From Butyrivibrio sp. (lineage in GTDB: Bacteria; Bacillota; Clostridia; Lachnospirales; Lachnospiraceae), in assembly GCA_015056655.1 (NCBI GenBank), contig SVFV01000025.1:1-48961 (forward strand): a stretch of DNA of 48,961 nt. Direction: 5' to 3'. Of the stretch, positions 1 through 7,972 are shown piece by piece; within the stretch, counting starts at the first letter, position 1; each line of letters starts with the position of its first letter. The notes under the pieces are model-generated. The model did not search any database. It had not been told where the DNA came from and saw only the letters and a list, made by a program, of their open reading frames with translations. The translations under genes and the position numbers were made by a program.

Positions 1-1
1 T

Positions 2-85
2 GCATCTATTATCTCACGGATTGCCCGCAAAGTCAGTAAATATCAGTGGTTATTAATTGTTGAGCACGCACTAAATAGGCAGTGA
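2..85 (+). other. Open reading frame fragment at the left edge
   Basis: An open frame enters the window at base 2 and stops at TGA 83-85. It would give a basic C-terminal tail of 27 residues with a hydrophobic patch (YQWLLIV). I do not recognise it. It runs into the truncated permease on the opposite strand, so it may be the remains of another gene joined to it at a breakpoint near bases 60-72. It could also be chance. Confidence 0.2.
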
Positions 86-176
86 CTGCAAAGGATGCGA
101 TAACTATTATGGACAGCCATGAAATGATCTGCTTTTTGATATTTCTTAGTGTATCCTTGCGCTGGGTCTTGGTCAT
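33..176 (-). pseudogene. FtsX-type ABC permease, N-terminal fragment only
   Basis: Starting at ATG 174-176, five bases after the stop of the ABC ATPase gene, the minus strand reads a basic N-terminus (MTKTQRKDTLRNIKKQ) followed by the first membrane helix (WLSIIVIASFAVTAYL). This is typical of the start of large MacB/FtsX-family permeases of Firmicutes, which normally run to several hundred residues or more. After codon 35 the resemblance stops and the frame ends at TGA after 47 codons. The gene therefore appears broken by a deletion, inversion, insertion or assembly join near bases 60-72. The family call rests on a short segment and on its position next to the ATPase. Confidence 0.5.
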
Positions 177-181
177 AGCTC

Positions 182-895
182 TTACCAGGAGAGATCGGTA
201 GCTGAGGCTGGATTGTCGTTTGTGATTATATTTTCAATCTGACCATCCTTGATTTTTATGATTCTGTTTGCCATCCGCGCGATCTCATTATTATGAGTTA
301 CCATTACAACGGTGGTTCCCTGTGTTTTTACAATGTTTTCAAAAACTGAGAGGACTTCAATACTTGTGGAAAAGTCCAGAGCTGCTGTGGGCTCATCTGC
401 GAGAATGAGTCGCGGATTTTTGCAGATTGCTCTTGCTATGGACACCCTCTGCTGCTGACCACCACTCATCTGGGAAGGGTAGTTGCCAGCTCTTTCAGAA
501 AGTCCAACCATGTCGATGGCTTTTGCGGGATCCATTGATCCATCTATCAGCTCTGCTATGAATTCAACATTTTCCTGGGCGGTCAAATTGGGCATAAGGT
601 GATAATCCTGAAAAACAAAGCCAAGAAAAACTCTGCGGTAGTCCGTAAGCTCTGCATCTGTAGGATTGGAAAAATCTTTTCCATCAACGATAAGCTTTCC
701 ACTTGTAAGGTGGTCCATTCCACCGATGATGTTGAGGATGGTTGTCTTTCCGCAGCCACTTTCGCCAAGGATTACCACAAATTCCTTTTCATATATTTCA
801 AGACTTATATCTTTCAGGGCTTCAAGTTTATTGTCTCCTGATTTAAATGACCTGGAGACGCTCTGAAGCGAGATTATAACGTTTCCTGATCCCAT
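182..895 (-). CDS. ABC transporter ATP-binding protein (MacB/LolD type)
   Basis: This 237-residue cytoplasmic ATPase would power an FtsX-type exporter or mechanotransmission complex. It has Walker A GESGCGKTT (about residue 45), Q-loop VFQDYH, signature MSGGQQQR (about 143), Walker B LILADEPTAALD and H-loop VTHN (about 200). Length and motifs match the MacB/LolD/FtsE-like class that pairs with a large permease, used for lipoprotein, peptide or antibiotic export. The permease begins just downstream but is truncated within 140 bases, so this ATPase has no intact partner in the window. The substrate cannot be read from the sequence. Confidence 0.88.
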   Translation of the reverse strand: MGSGNVIISLQSVSRSFKSGDNKLEALKDISLEIYEKEFVVILGESGCGKTTILNIIGGMDHLTSGKLIVDGKDFSNPTDAELTDYRRVFLGFVFQDYHLMPNLTAQENVEFIAELIDGSMDPAKAIDMVGLSERAGNYPSQMSGGQQQRVSIARAICKNPRLILADEPTAALDFSTSIEVLSVFENIVKTQGTTVVMVTHNNEIARMANRIIKIKDGQIENIITNDNPASATDLSW

Positions 896-966
896 ACAAT
901 TAATATAGCATAATGCATTTATTTTAATTAGAAATAAAGTATTAAGGAAAATTAAATTTTAAAGAA

Positions 967-991
967 TTGATAGAGGAAAATAAGGTATAAT
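967..991 (+). promoter_or_regulatory. Possible promoter of the HTH regulator gene
   Basis: A perfect TATAAT at 986-991 lies about 75 bases upstream of the regulator start. TTGATA at 967-972 could be the -35 box, but the 13-base spacing is short, so only the -10 box is convincing. The AT-rich stretch 896-1067 also has to hold the divergent promoter of the ABC ATPase gene. Confidence 0.35.
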
Positions 992-1067
992 AAAGGAACT
1001 AAAAATTGAATAACGGCTTTTCTATGAGGAGAGGTAAGTAATTTTAGAAACGGAGAGTTATGGAGCA

Positions 1068-2027
1068 ATGGCAAAAAACGTTTACCTCAATTTGGGGAAA
1101 CCCGAAGAACTGACTGCAGTGGGAAGAGCACTATCTGTGCCAATCAGAGCACAGATACTTGCGATTATTGCCAAGGAGCAGTTTAGTATCGCGGACATAG
1201 CAAGGGAACTTAAAATCCCGGCATCAAGCTGTGCATCGCATATTAAGGCACTGCAGGAAGCTAATCTAGTGAGGATTGAGCAGATTCCTGGTACAAGGGG
1301 AAGCATCAAGATCTGTTCAAGAAATGTTGACAGGATAGACATAAGACTTGTAGAGCCTGCGGAGAATGTCGACAACGTAATAAGTGTAGAGATGCCGGTT
1401 GGAGCATATACAGATGTCAGTGTATATGAAACCTGCGGACTGGCAGATGAATACGGACTTATCAGTATGGATGACAGGGAGGAGAATTTCTACTTACCAG
1501 AGCATATAAATGCAAAGATACTCTGGACTTCCAAGGGGTATATAGAATATTCTTTCCCAAACCAGATATTTTCTCTGCCTTTTAAGGCTAAGCTAAACAG
1601 AATATCAATATCAGCGGAGATGTGCTCTGAGGCGCCGGGCTTTAACCCTGACTGGAAATCTGATATCACCTTGTGGATAAATGAGGTTGATTGTGGAACC
1701 TGGACCTGTGATGGAGACTATGGCGAAAGAAGAGGAATAAATAACCCGGATTATTGGCCACTTGGAAGAACACAGTATGGACAGCTCACAAACTGGGAAG
1801 TCACAAGAGATGGGGCTTATATCAATCAGAAAAAGATAGGGGATCTTACGATTGATGAGCTTGGAATAATGGATTCCCACAGAATCAGAGTCAGATTTGG
1901 AATAAAGGATAATGCCAAGCACGTAGGTGGCTTCAACCTTTTTGGTAAAGAGTTTGGAGACTACAAGCAGGATATAGTAATGGGCTTATCCTACGAATAT
2001 GCAGGAACTAAGAAAAACGAAACATAA
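1068..2027 (+). CDS. ArsR-type winged-helix transcriptional regulator
   Basis: A 319-residue protein with an N-terminal winged helix-turn-helix (about residues 12-85; recognition-helix region IPASSCASHIKALQEANLV) and a long C-terminal domain of about 220 residues rich in aromatic and acidic residues, with no family I can name. ArsR/DeoR-like regulators with a large sensor domain beside an ABC sugar importer usually control that importer. The gene lies directly upstream of a sugar ABC/GH2 operon, on the same strand, and is separated from it by its own terminator. The ATG at 1068 is preceded by GGAGAG about 11 bases upstream; an ATG at 1060 is out of frame. Control of the downstream operon is inference from position. 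Confidence 0.75.
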   Translation: MAKNVYLNLGKPEELTAVGRALSVPIRAQILAIIAKEQFSIADIARELKIPASSCASHIKALQEANLVRIEQIPGTRGSIKICSRNVDRIDIRLVEPAENVDNVISVEMPVGAYTDVSVYETCGLADEYGLISMDDREENFYLPEHINAKILWTSKGYIEYSFPNQIFSLPFKAKLNRISISAEMCSEAPGFNPDWKSDITLWINEVDCGTWTCDGDYGERRGINNPDYWPLGRTQYGQLTNWEVTRDGAYINQKKIGDLTIDELGIMDSHRIRVRFGIKDNAKHVGGFNLFGKEFGDYKQDIVMGLSYEYAGTKKNET

Positions 2028-2030
2028 TAA

Positions 2031-2076
2031 GGTGCATCCTGAATGTCAAAAAAGATGTTCGGGATGCATCTTTTTT
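2031..2076 (+). terminator. Intrinsic terminator after the regulator
   Basis: Arms GGTGCATCCTGAA and TTCGGGATGCATC form a stem with one or two wobbles, followed by TTTTTT. It begins three bases after the stop codon, so the regulator is its own transcription unit. Confidence 0.85.
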
Positions 2077-2105
2077 GTTTAGCAGAAGCGAGATTGGAAT
2101 AATTA

Positions 2106-2120
2106 AACAGAATTTTTGTT
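2106..2120. promoter_or_regulatory. Operator-like inverted repeat, distal copy
   Basis: The sequence AACAGAATTTTTGTT has AACA/TGTT ends and is followed by CAAACG. A closely similar copy lies 49 bases downstream, so the pair looks like two binding sites for one regulator. Confidence 0.4.
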
Positions 2121-2154
2121 CAAACGCCCAAATTCAGCCCATATTTGGAGAAAA

Positions 2155-2171
2155 CAACAGGAATTTTGTTG
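2155..2171. promoter_or_regulatory. Operator-like inverted repeat, proximal copy
   Basis: CAACAGGAATTTTGTTG has arms CAACA and TGTTG. It overlaps the first bases of the proposed -35 box at 2169, so binding here would be expected to block transcription of the sugar importer operon. Confidence 0.45.
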
Positions 2172-2198
2172 AAAGGCATTCTTCCACTAAGCTATGAT
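2169..2198 (+). promoter_or_regulatory. Promoter of the sugar importer operon
   Basis: TTGAAA at 2169-2174 and TATGAT at 2193-2198 are each one mismatch from the sigma-A consensus, with an 18-base spacer. The start codon of the binding protein lies about 42 bases downstream. Confidence 0.5.
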
Positions 2199-2239
2199 TT
2201 TTTTAACAAAAATACATTTGCTTTAGGAGGAAGTGAAAA

Positions 2240-3550
2240 ATGAAATTTAAAAATGTATTGGCTGGGTTACTTGCAACAACAATGGTACTTACCGCTGTGG
2301 GGTGCGGAAGTACAGGAGATGCAAATGGGAATGCTTCTCTGACAGAAACTGATGGTGAGGAGGTAGAAATTGCTGAGGAGGAGGTTCCGAAGGTAGCCCC
2401 CGGCAAGAAGGGAACAATCGAGTTCTGGACTGTATTTACAGGTGCTGATGGAACATCAATGCAGGCAATGATCGACGCCTACAACGCTACAAATCCTGAT
2501 TACACTGTAAATCACAGAGCTATCGAAGCAAACGACCTGTACTTAAAGCTTCCGCTGGCTATTCAGTCAGGTGAGGATGTACCGGATGTCTGCATCAACC
2601 ACGTAGAGAGAGTTCCGCTTTTTGAAGAGAACGGATACCTTGAGGACTATACACCTTATCTTGCAAATTCCGAGGTCAAGGAAGAGAACTACAATCCCAA
2701 GGCTTGGAAGATGACCGAAATTGATGGTGGTCACTATGGAATTCCGCTTGATGTGCATTCTTACATCCTGTATGCAAACATGGATCTTTATGAGAAATAT
2801 GGAAACGGCGTATTAGATGATGGCCTTCTTACATGGGATGAGATTATGTCAGTTGGTGATGCATGTGTTGCAGATGACATTATCCCTATCGGAATGAGCT
2901 GGCTCAGAGTTAAGTTCCTTTCATCCTATGGACAGCTCAATGGAAAGCTTAGCTCAGACGGAAGCACACCTGATTTCAATAATGCAGATGCAACAAAGGT
3001 TCTTGAGACCTGGAATAAGCTTTATGACGCAGGCTATACACACAAAGAAGGTGATGATCCCTGGCAGCTTTTCCTTGCAGGCAAAATGCTTTTCTGCCCT
3101 GAAGGAATCTGGATGTACAACGATATCAAGGAGTCAGGACTTAATGCAAAGATGTTTGACTACCCTGTATTTGACACAAACAGCGTAGGTAACTGGACTT
3201 CATCCCATCAGTTTGTAATTCCTAAGAATGATAAGCGTGATGAGGAAAAGACACAGGCAGTTCTTGATTTCATCAACTTCATCGGTAACAACTCTCTTGA
3301 ATGGGCAAAGGCTGGTCAGTGTCCTGCACACGTATCCATCAAGGATGTTGCAGAGTTCCAGGAAATGCCTCAGGCTTTCGTAGCTGATGAGAACGAAGAA
3401 CTTAAGATATATGACTTTAAGTACTATGGATATGCAGTAGAGAGCCTTGACGGAGTACTTGGTGAAGTTCTCTTTGAGAGAATGACTCCTCAGGAAGCCC
3501 TTGATAAGGCTGTTCAGGAGACAAAAGATAAGATCGAAATGGGCGAATAA
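2240..3550 (+). CDS. Sugar ABC transporter substrate-binding lipoprotein (family 1)
   Basis: This 436-residue extracellular lipoprotein captures a sugar or oligosaccharide and delivers it to the two permeases encoded next. It has a lysine-containing N-terminus, a hydrophobic stretch and a lipobox TAVGCGS with the lipidated Cys at about residue 22. An acidic linker precedes the mature domain, which starts near GTIEFWTVFTG, a typical opening for the family-1 fold. Later segments such as FLAGKMLFCPEGIWMYND fit this fold. The start follows a strong AGGAGG site. The operon continues with two permeases and a GH2 glycosidase; no ATPase is encoded here, so a shared MsmK/MalK-type ATPase elsewhere is likely. 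The exact sugar is unknown. Confidence 0.9.
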   Translation: MKFKNVLAGLLATTMVLTAVGCGSTGDANGNASLTETDGEEVEIAEEEVPKVAPGKKGTIEFWTVFTGADGTSMQAMIDAYNATNPDYTVNHRAIEANDLYLKLPLAIQSGEDVPDVCINHVERVPLFEENGYLEDYTPYLANSEVKEENYNPKAWKMTEIDGGHYGIPLDVHSYILYANMDLYEKYGNGVLDDGLLTWDEIMSVGDACVADDIIPIGMSWLRVKFLSSYGQLNGKLSSDGSTPDFNNADATKVLETWNKLYDAGYTHKEGDDPWQLFLAGKMLFCPEGIWMYNDIKESGLNAKMFDYPVFDTNSVGNWTSSHQFVIPKNDKRDEEKTQAVLDFINFIGNNSLEWAKAGQCPAHVSIKDVAEFQEMPQAFVADENEELKIYDFKYYGYAVESLDGVLGEVLFERMTPQEALDKAVQETKDKIEMGE

Positions 3551-3566
3551 GATTTAGGAGGAAGGT

Positions 3567-4472
3567 ATGAAAGAGCGGGATCAGCATAATAAAAACGGAC
3601 TTAACAGATTTAGAATTACACCATATTTATTCATCGCTCCTCATGTCCTTATCTTTATCGCATTTTTTCTGATTCCGATGATATACGGAATTTATGCATC
3701 ATTTACAAAATGGGATTTGTTTGGAAGCCCTAACTGGGTTGGGGCTTCCAACTACCAGACGATATTCTTTAACAAGGAATCCACATTTTACAGACAGTTT
3801 TGGAATGGCCTTAAAAACACAGTGACTTTTGTACTTATATGTGTGCCTTTTCAGATTTCTCTGCCGCTTATAATCGCGGTTTTACTGGATAAAAGACCTA
3901 AGGGAAGAAATATCTTCCAGGGTATTTTCTATATGCCGACCCTGTTTTCAATTACTTCAGTCACATTGACATGGCTGTTCGTATTTAACCGTACTCTTGG
4001 ACTGTTTAACCATTTATTTGGAACAGATATTAACTGGTACGGTGAGCAGCCTTATGCCTGGATGACTATTGTGATTGCCACAGTTTGGTGGGGCATAGGA
4101 GGAAATCTGATAATCTATGTGGCAGCTTTGGCTGGAATTGATAAAACCATCATTGAGGCAGCTTCCCTTGATGGAGCAACAGGCTGGAAGAAGTTTGTAA
4201 ACATCACTCTTCCTCAGATACAATTCCCCCTTACATATACAATCGTAGTTTCAGTCATTGCTCAGTTTAACATTTATGGACAGCCACTCATGATCACGGG
4301 TGGTGGCCCTAGTGAGTCAACGCATGTACTTTTGATGTACATTCGAAATCTTGCATTCGGCACAGGAAAATCTGTGGCAGGTATGGCAAGTGCCATGTCT
4401 ACTGTACTTGGACTTATTATAGGTATCGTTTCGGTGGTACAGATCATGATGATAAGAAAGCAGGAGGCGTGA
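3567..4472 (+). CDS. Sugar ABC transporter permease, MalF/UgpA type
   Basis: A 301-residue inner-membrane permease with about six membrane helices. The first helix region is FIAPHVLIFIAFFLIPMIYG. The EAA loop that contacts the ATPase is visible as EAASLDGATGWKKF (about residues 197-210), followed by the usual ITLPQI segment. Length and pattern match MalF/UgpA-type permeases of carbohydrate uptake transporters. It follows the binding-protein gene by 16 bases with its own AGGAGG site and is followed 7 bases later by the partner permease, so the three are clearly co-transcribed. Confidence 0.92.
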   Translation: MKERDQHNKNGLNRFRITPYLFIAPHVLIFIAFFLIPMIYGIYASFTKWDLFGSPNWVGASNYQTIFFNKESTFYRQFWNGLKNTVTFVLICVPFQISLPLIIAVLLDKRPKGRNIFQGIFYMPTLFSITSVTLTWLFVFNRTLGLFNHLFGTDINWYGEQPYAWMTIVIATVWWGIGGNLIIYVAALAGIDKTIIEAASLDGATGWKKFVNITLPQIQFPLTYTIVVSVIAQFNIYGQPLMITGGGPSESTHVLLMYIRNLAFGTGKSVAGMASAMSTVLGLIIGIVSVVQIMMIRKQEA

Positions 4473-4479
4473 TAAAGGT

Positions 4480-5328
4480 ATGGGAAAAAACAGAGAAAAA
4501 AGCGAGCGAATCATTGCCTTTGCACTTTTAACTGTGCTGGCGGTAATAACACTTTTACCAATCTTGTGGATAATAATTTCATCCTTTAAAGTGGAAAGTG
4601 AAGTAATACAGGCTGGAGGATTTATGTTTTTCCCCAAGACCTGGACACTTGAAAACTATGCCGCTATTTTATCTTTTAGTAATAAGCAGCTACCGGTTTA
4701 CTACTGGTTTATGAATTCATTTATTGTTTCAGGCATACAGACAGTACTTGCAGTTTTAGTGTTTTCACTGTCAGCCTATGCCTATGCAAAGCTGCATTTT
4801 AAGGGAAGAGATTTTATTTTCATCTCAATGATGTTTTTATCTTCATTCCCTGCAATTACAAATATTATTCCTATGTACAAGATAATGCACAATCTTCATT
4901 GGTTAAATCACCTGGTTGCACTTATAGTCCCTGGACTTGCAGGAGTGTACAACATCTTTTTGATAAGGCAGTTCATGCTCTCTATCCCTGATTCACTGTT
5001 AGAATCAGCAAGAATTGACGGAGCAGGCGAACTATATATTTACAGGCATATCATGGTGCCCTGCTGCAAACCGATTCTTATAGCAGTTGGACTTTTCACC
5101 TTCACAGGAAGCTGGAACGATTTCCTATGGCCGTCAATTGCAATTAACAACCTGGACAGACTTACGCTTACAGCCGGACTTCAGCTTGCAAAGGGCGTTT
5201 ATGGAAATAAGATCGCGCAGATGAGTACCATAGCTACAATTGCGATAATTCCAATGATAATTCTTTACCTGTTTACACAGAACTACTTCGTTAAGGGAAT
5301 TAATATTTCCTCCGGAGTTAAGGGATAA
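4480..5328 (+). CDS. Sugar ABC transporter permease, MalG/UgpE type
   Basis: A 282-residue integral membrane protein that pairs with the preceding permease to form the import channel. It has the N-terminal helix of MalG-type permeases (LTVLAVITLLPILWIIISSF), an EAA loop seen as ESARIDGAGELYIYRHI (about residues 176-192), and a conserved ending with FVKGINISSGVKG. It lies 7 bases after the first permease and 45 bases before the GH2 gene. The pairing supports uptake of a glycoside that is then cleaved inside the cell. Confidence 0.92.
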   Translation: MGKNREKSERIIAFALLTVLAVITLLPILWIIISSFKVESEVIQAGGFMFFPKTWTLENYAAILSFSNKQLPVYYWFMNSFIVSGIQTVLAVLVFSLSAYAYAKLHFKGRDFIFISMMFLSSFPAITNIIPMYKIMHNLHWLNHLVALIVPGLAGVYNIFLIRQFMLSIPDSLLESARIDGAGELYIYRHIMVPCCKPILIAVGLFTFTGSWNDFLWPSIAINNLDRLTLTAGLQLAKGVYGNKIAQMSTIATIAIIPMIILYLFTQNYFVKGINISSGVKG

Positions 5329-5373
5329 AATGATATTAGAACCAGACACAGATTTAGGAGAAAGGCAGATTCA

Positions 5374-7167
5374 ATGAAGAGTTACATAAAAGACTATCCC
5401 AGACCGCAGCTGGTTAGACAAACTTGGATGAACTTGAACGGACAGTGGGATTTTGCATTTGATGATGAGAATATTGGAGAAAAAAGCGGTTGGGGAAAAG
5501 GCTTTGAAACTGACCTGAAAATTGAGGTTCCTTTTACCTATGAGACCAAGATGAGCGGAATTGGAAGAGAGGAAGCTCATGAGCATATATGGTATCACAG
5601 GACAGTTAATGTAGAGAAAAAGGACCTAAAGAGATATATTCTACATCTTGAAGGAAGCGATTACGAAACAAAGATATGGATTAACGGAGCCTTTGCAGGA
5701 AATCACAAGGGTGCCTACGAAAGAGCAAGCTTTGATATTACTGAATATTTGGCAGCAGGAGAAAATCATATAGTTATCGGAGTTACCGATTCCTATAGCA
5801 TCAGACAGCCAAGAGGCAAACAGCGCTGGATGAAGAACAACTTTGGCTGCTGGTATGTTCAGACAACAGGTATATGGAAAACTGTATGGCTTGAAGAAGT
5901 ACCGGAAAACTATATCAAATATATAAAGGTTACACCTGATCTTGAGAATGGCTCTGTGAAAATAAGCGCAGAGTTTGAGGGAATCCCCTGCTCTTTTGAT
6001 GAGAATAATAAATCAGAATTCCACTTTGGTGGCGAGATTTCCTTTGAGGATAAGGTGATAAAGACCTTTTCTACATCTGTAAACAGTGACCATACACAGA
6101 TAGAGGTCAAGCTTATAGATAACGGCGAAACAGAATGGGGGATTCATACCTGGGCGCCGGATCATCCGGATTTATATGACCTGACACTTACTCTTACAAA
6201 GGGTATAACAAATATTGATACTATCTATTCCTATTTCGGAATGAGAAGTGTAGCTACAAAAGACGGACAGGTACTGTTAAACGGCGCACCAATATATCAG
6301 AGACTTATACTGGATCAGGGCTATTGGAAGGATTCTCATCTGACACCTCCAAGCGAGGAGGCTCTGATCGAGGATATTGATAAGATTCATGAGCTTGGTT
6401 TTAACGGACTTAGAAAGCACATGAAGACAGAGGATGAGCGCTTTTTATACTGGTGTGATGTTAAGGGAATGCTGGTGTGGAGCGAGATGGCAGCCTGCTA
6501 TGATTTTGATGATGAGGCTGTAAGTAACTTTACAGATGAGTGGACCCAGATTGTAAAGCAGAATTACAATCATCCCTGCATCATCACCTGGACTCCCTTT
6601 AATGAATCCTGGGGAGTCAGGGAAATCGCCACAAACAGAGAACAGCAGCACTTCACAGAAGGAATCTACCACCTGACAAAGAGCATGGATTCAATGCGCC
6701 CTGTAATTGTTAATGATGGCTGGGAGCATACGGTATCTGACATCCTGACACTCCATGAATATGAAGAGGATGGAGATGTATTTGCTGAGAGATATTTAAG
6801 CAAAAAGGATGAAATCCTTGGCGGAACCTTTGCTCACAATAAGGAAAAGAAGGCACTGGCTGAAGGCTATGAGTATAAGGGACAGCCAGTAATTCTTAGT
6901 GAGTATGGTGGAATAGCCTTTACTACAAATGGCGAAGAGGAATGGGGATATGGAAATACAGTATCCTCTGAGGAAGAATTCATTGCCCGCTATAAAAAGA
7001 TAACTGAGGCAATTCTGAACATGCCTTACATGGTAGGCTTCTGCTATACACAGGTAAGCGATGTTCAGCAGGAAGTCAACGGCCTTATGACCATTGATAG
7101 AAAGTTCAAGGTTGATCCTGAAAAGATCAGAGCAATCAATGAACAGGTAAATGCGCTTCATAAATAG
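5374..7167 (+). CDS. Glycoside hydrolase family 2 beta-glycosidase
   Basis: A 597-residue enzyme without a signal peptide, so it should act in the cytoplasm on sugars brought in by the transporter upstream. It has the GH2 order: an N-terminal jelly-roll sugar-binding domain (RPQLVRQTWMNLNGQWDFAF, about residues 9-28, through about 180), an immunoglobulin-like domain, and a TIM barrel from about 290. The acid/base Glu is in TWTPFNESWG (about 405-414) and the nucleophile Glu in ILSEYGG (about 509). It is shorter than LacZ-type beta-galactosidases (about 1000 residues) and resembles the short beta-galactosidase/beta-glucuronidase-like subgroup. Whether it cleaves galactosides, glucuronides or mannosides cannot be told from motifs. 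AGGAGA precedes the ATG. The operon ends at a terminator directly afterwards. Confidence 0.9.
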   Translation: MKSYIKDYPRPQLVRQTWMNLNGQWDFAFDDENIGEKSGWGKGFETDLKIEVPFTYETKMSGIGREEAHEHIWYHRTVNVEKKDLKRYILHLEGSDYETKIWINGAFAGNHKGAYERASFDITEYLAAGENHIVIGVTDSYSIRQPRGKQRWMKNNFGCWYVQTTGIWKTVWLEEVPENYIKYIKVTPDLENGSVKISAEFEGIPCSFDENNKSEFHFGGEISFEDKVIKTFSTSVNSDHTQIEVKLIDNGETEWGIHTWAPDHPDLYDLTLTLTKGITNIDTIYSYFGMRSVATKDGQVLLNGAPIYQRLILDQGYWKDSHLTPPSEEALIEDIDKIHELGFNGLRKHMKTEDERFLYWCDVKGMLVWSEMAACYDFDDEAVSNFTDEWTQIVKQNYNHPCIITWTPFNESWGVREIATNREQQHFTEGIYHLTKSMDSMRPVIVNDGWEHTVSDILTLHEYEEDGDVFAERYLSKKDEILGGTFAHNKEKKALAEGYEYKGQPVILSEYGGIAFTTNGEEEWGYGNTVSSEEEFIARYKKITEAILNMPYMVGFCYTQVSDVQQEVNGLMTIDRKFKVDPEKIRAINEQVNALHK

Positions 7168-7177
7168 TTGCCAATAT

Positions 7178-7218
7178 AAAAAACCGAAAGTCCGTAGTTG
7201 TCTGGACTTTCGGTTTTT
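7178..7218. terminator. Bidirectional terminator between GH2 and queL
   Basis: AAAACCGAAAGTCC and GGACTTTCGGTTTT form a long perfect stem with a short loop, flanked by A and T tracts on both sides. It lies between two convergent genes and can serve both. Confidence 0.9.
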
Positions 7219-7228
7219 GCTTTGCGTT

Positions 7229-7972
7229 TTAGTCGTCATGACCTACAACGTGGTCATTTCCTTCATCCCACTCATCGAAGATATCCACTTGCGTGTTAGA
7301 AAGAAGCTCCTTATAAAAATCGCTATTATAGAAGGCGGATATGGCATCCACATCCCTGGCAGGACCGCCTGGAACAGTGGTGTATATGCTAAGATTTATT
7401 CTCTTAAAATGCTTAAGACCAATCTCTATATCTTTCTTTAACTGTTCAAAGGTCTGACCTTCCATTCCATACATCAGATTGATCCATTGATAATACTTGG
7501 CAAGATCTTCTGGAGTAACACCGGGTAAGCCTTTGTTTAGTCTTTTTTCTCTGATGCTTTCATCAAAGGTTTCAACGCCGCATCTAAAAAGAACGTCTAT
7601 ACCACATGAGCCAAAGAAGTCAGTGAAAAACTTATTACTTTCTCTGTATATATAATGTCCCTCAAGAATTACAGTGGTAATGCCCTTCTCCACACAGGTA
7701 TTTCTGATGTAATTCATGGTGGTAAAGGGAAGCTCTGTGTATGAAGCTGAGCAGGTAACATCAAGGCAGGAAGCACCAACATCTTTACCTCTTACCTCAG
7801 CCAGGACCTTCTTGTTTACCGCGTCACATGCCAAAACTGAAGAGGACTTATCATCCTGATAGTCGCAAAAGGCACATTTTCCCCAGGAGCATCCAAGGGA
7901 AACTAATAATACATGCTCTCTTTTTAGGGAACTCAAATTGTCTAACTGATATCTAATTAAATCATGTATCAT
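7229..7972 (-). CDS. queL: Radical SAM protein, probable queuine lyase QueL
   Basis: A 247-residue radical SAM protein. The cluster motif is CSWGKCAFC near residue 28, with spacing Cx4Cx2C rather than the usual Cx3Cx2C. Further conserved-looking stretches are VILEGHYIYRESNKF, RCGVETFDESIREKRLNKG and INLMYGMEGQTF. It overlaps the YhhQ-family queuosine-precursor transporter by four bases (ATGA), downstream of a preQ1-type riboswitch. In Clostridioides difficile, QueL is a radical SAM enzyme that releases preQ1 from salvaged queuine and is encoded with Q-salvage genes; the size and context here match. The function is therefore inferred from family plus neighbourhood. A general radical SAM protein of unknown reaction is the alternative. 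Confidence 0.65.
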   Translation of the reverse strand: MIHDLIRYQLDNLSSLKREHVLLVSLGCSWGKCAFCDYQDDKSSSVLACDAVNKKVLAEVRGKDVGASCLDVTCSASYTELPFTTMNYIRNTCVEKGITTVILEGHYIYRESNKFFTDFFGSCGIDVLFRCGVETFDESIREKRLNKGLPGVTPEDLAKYYQWINLMYGMEGQTFEQLKKDIEIGLKHFKRINLSIYTTVPGGPARDVDAISAFYNSDFYKELLSNTQVDIFDEWDEGNDHVVGHDD

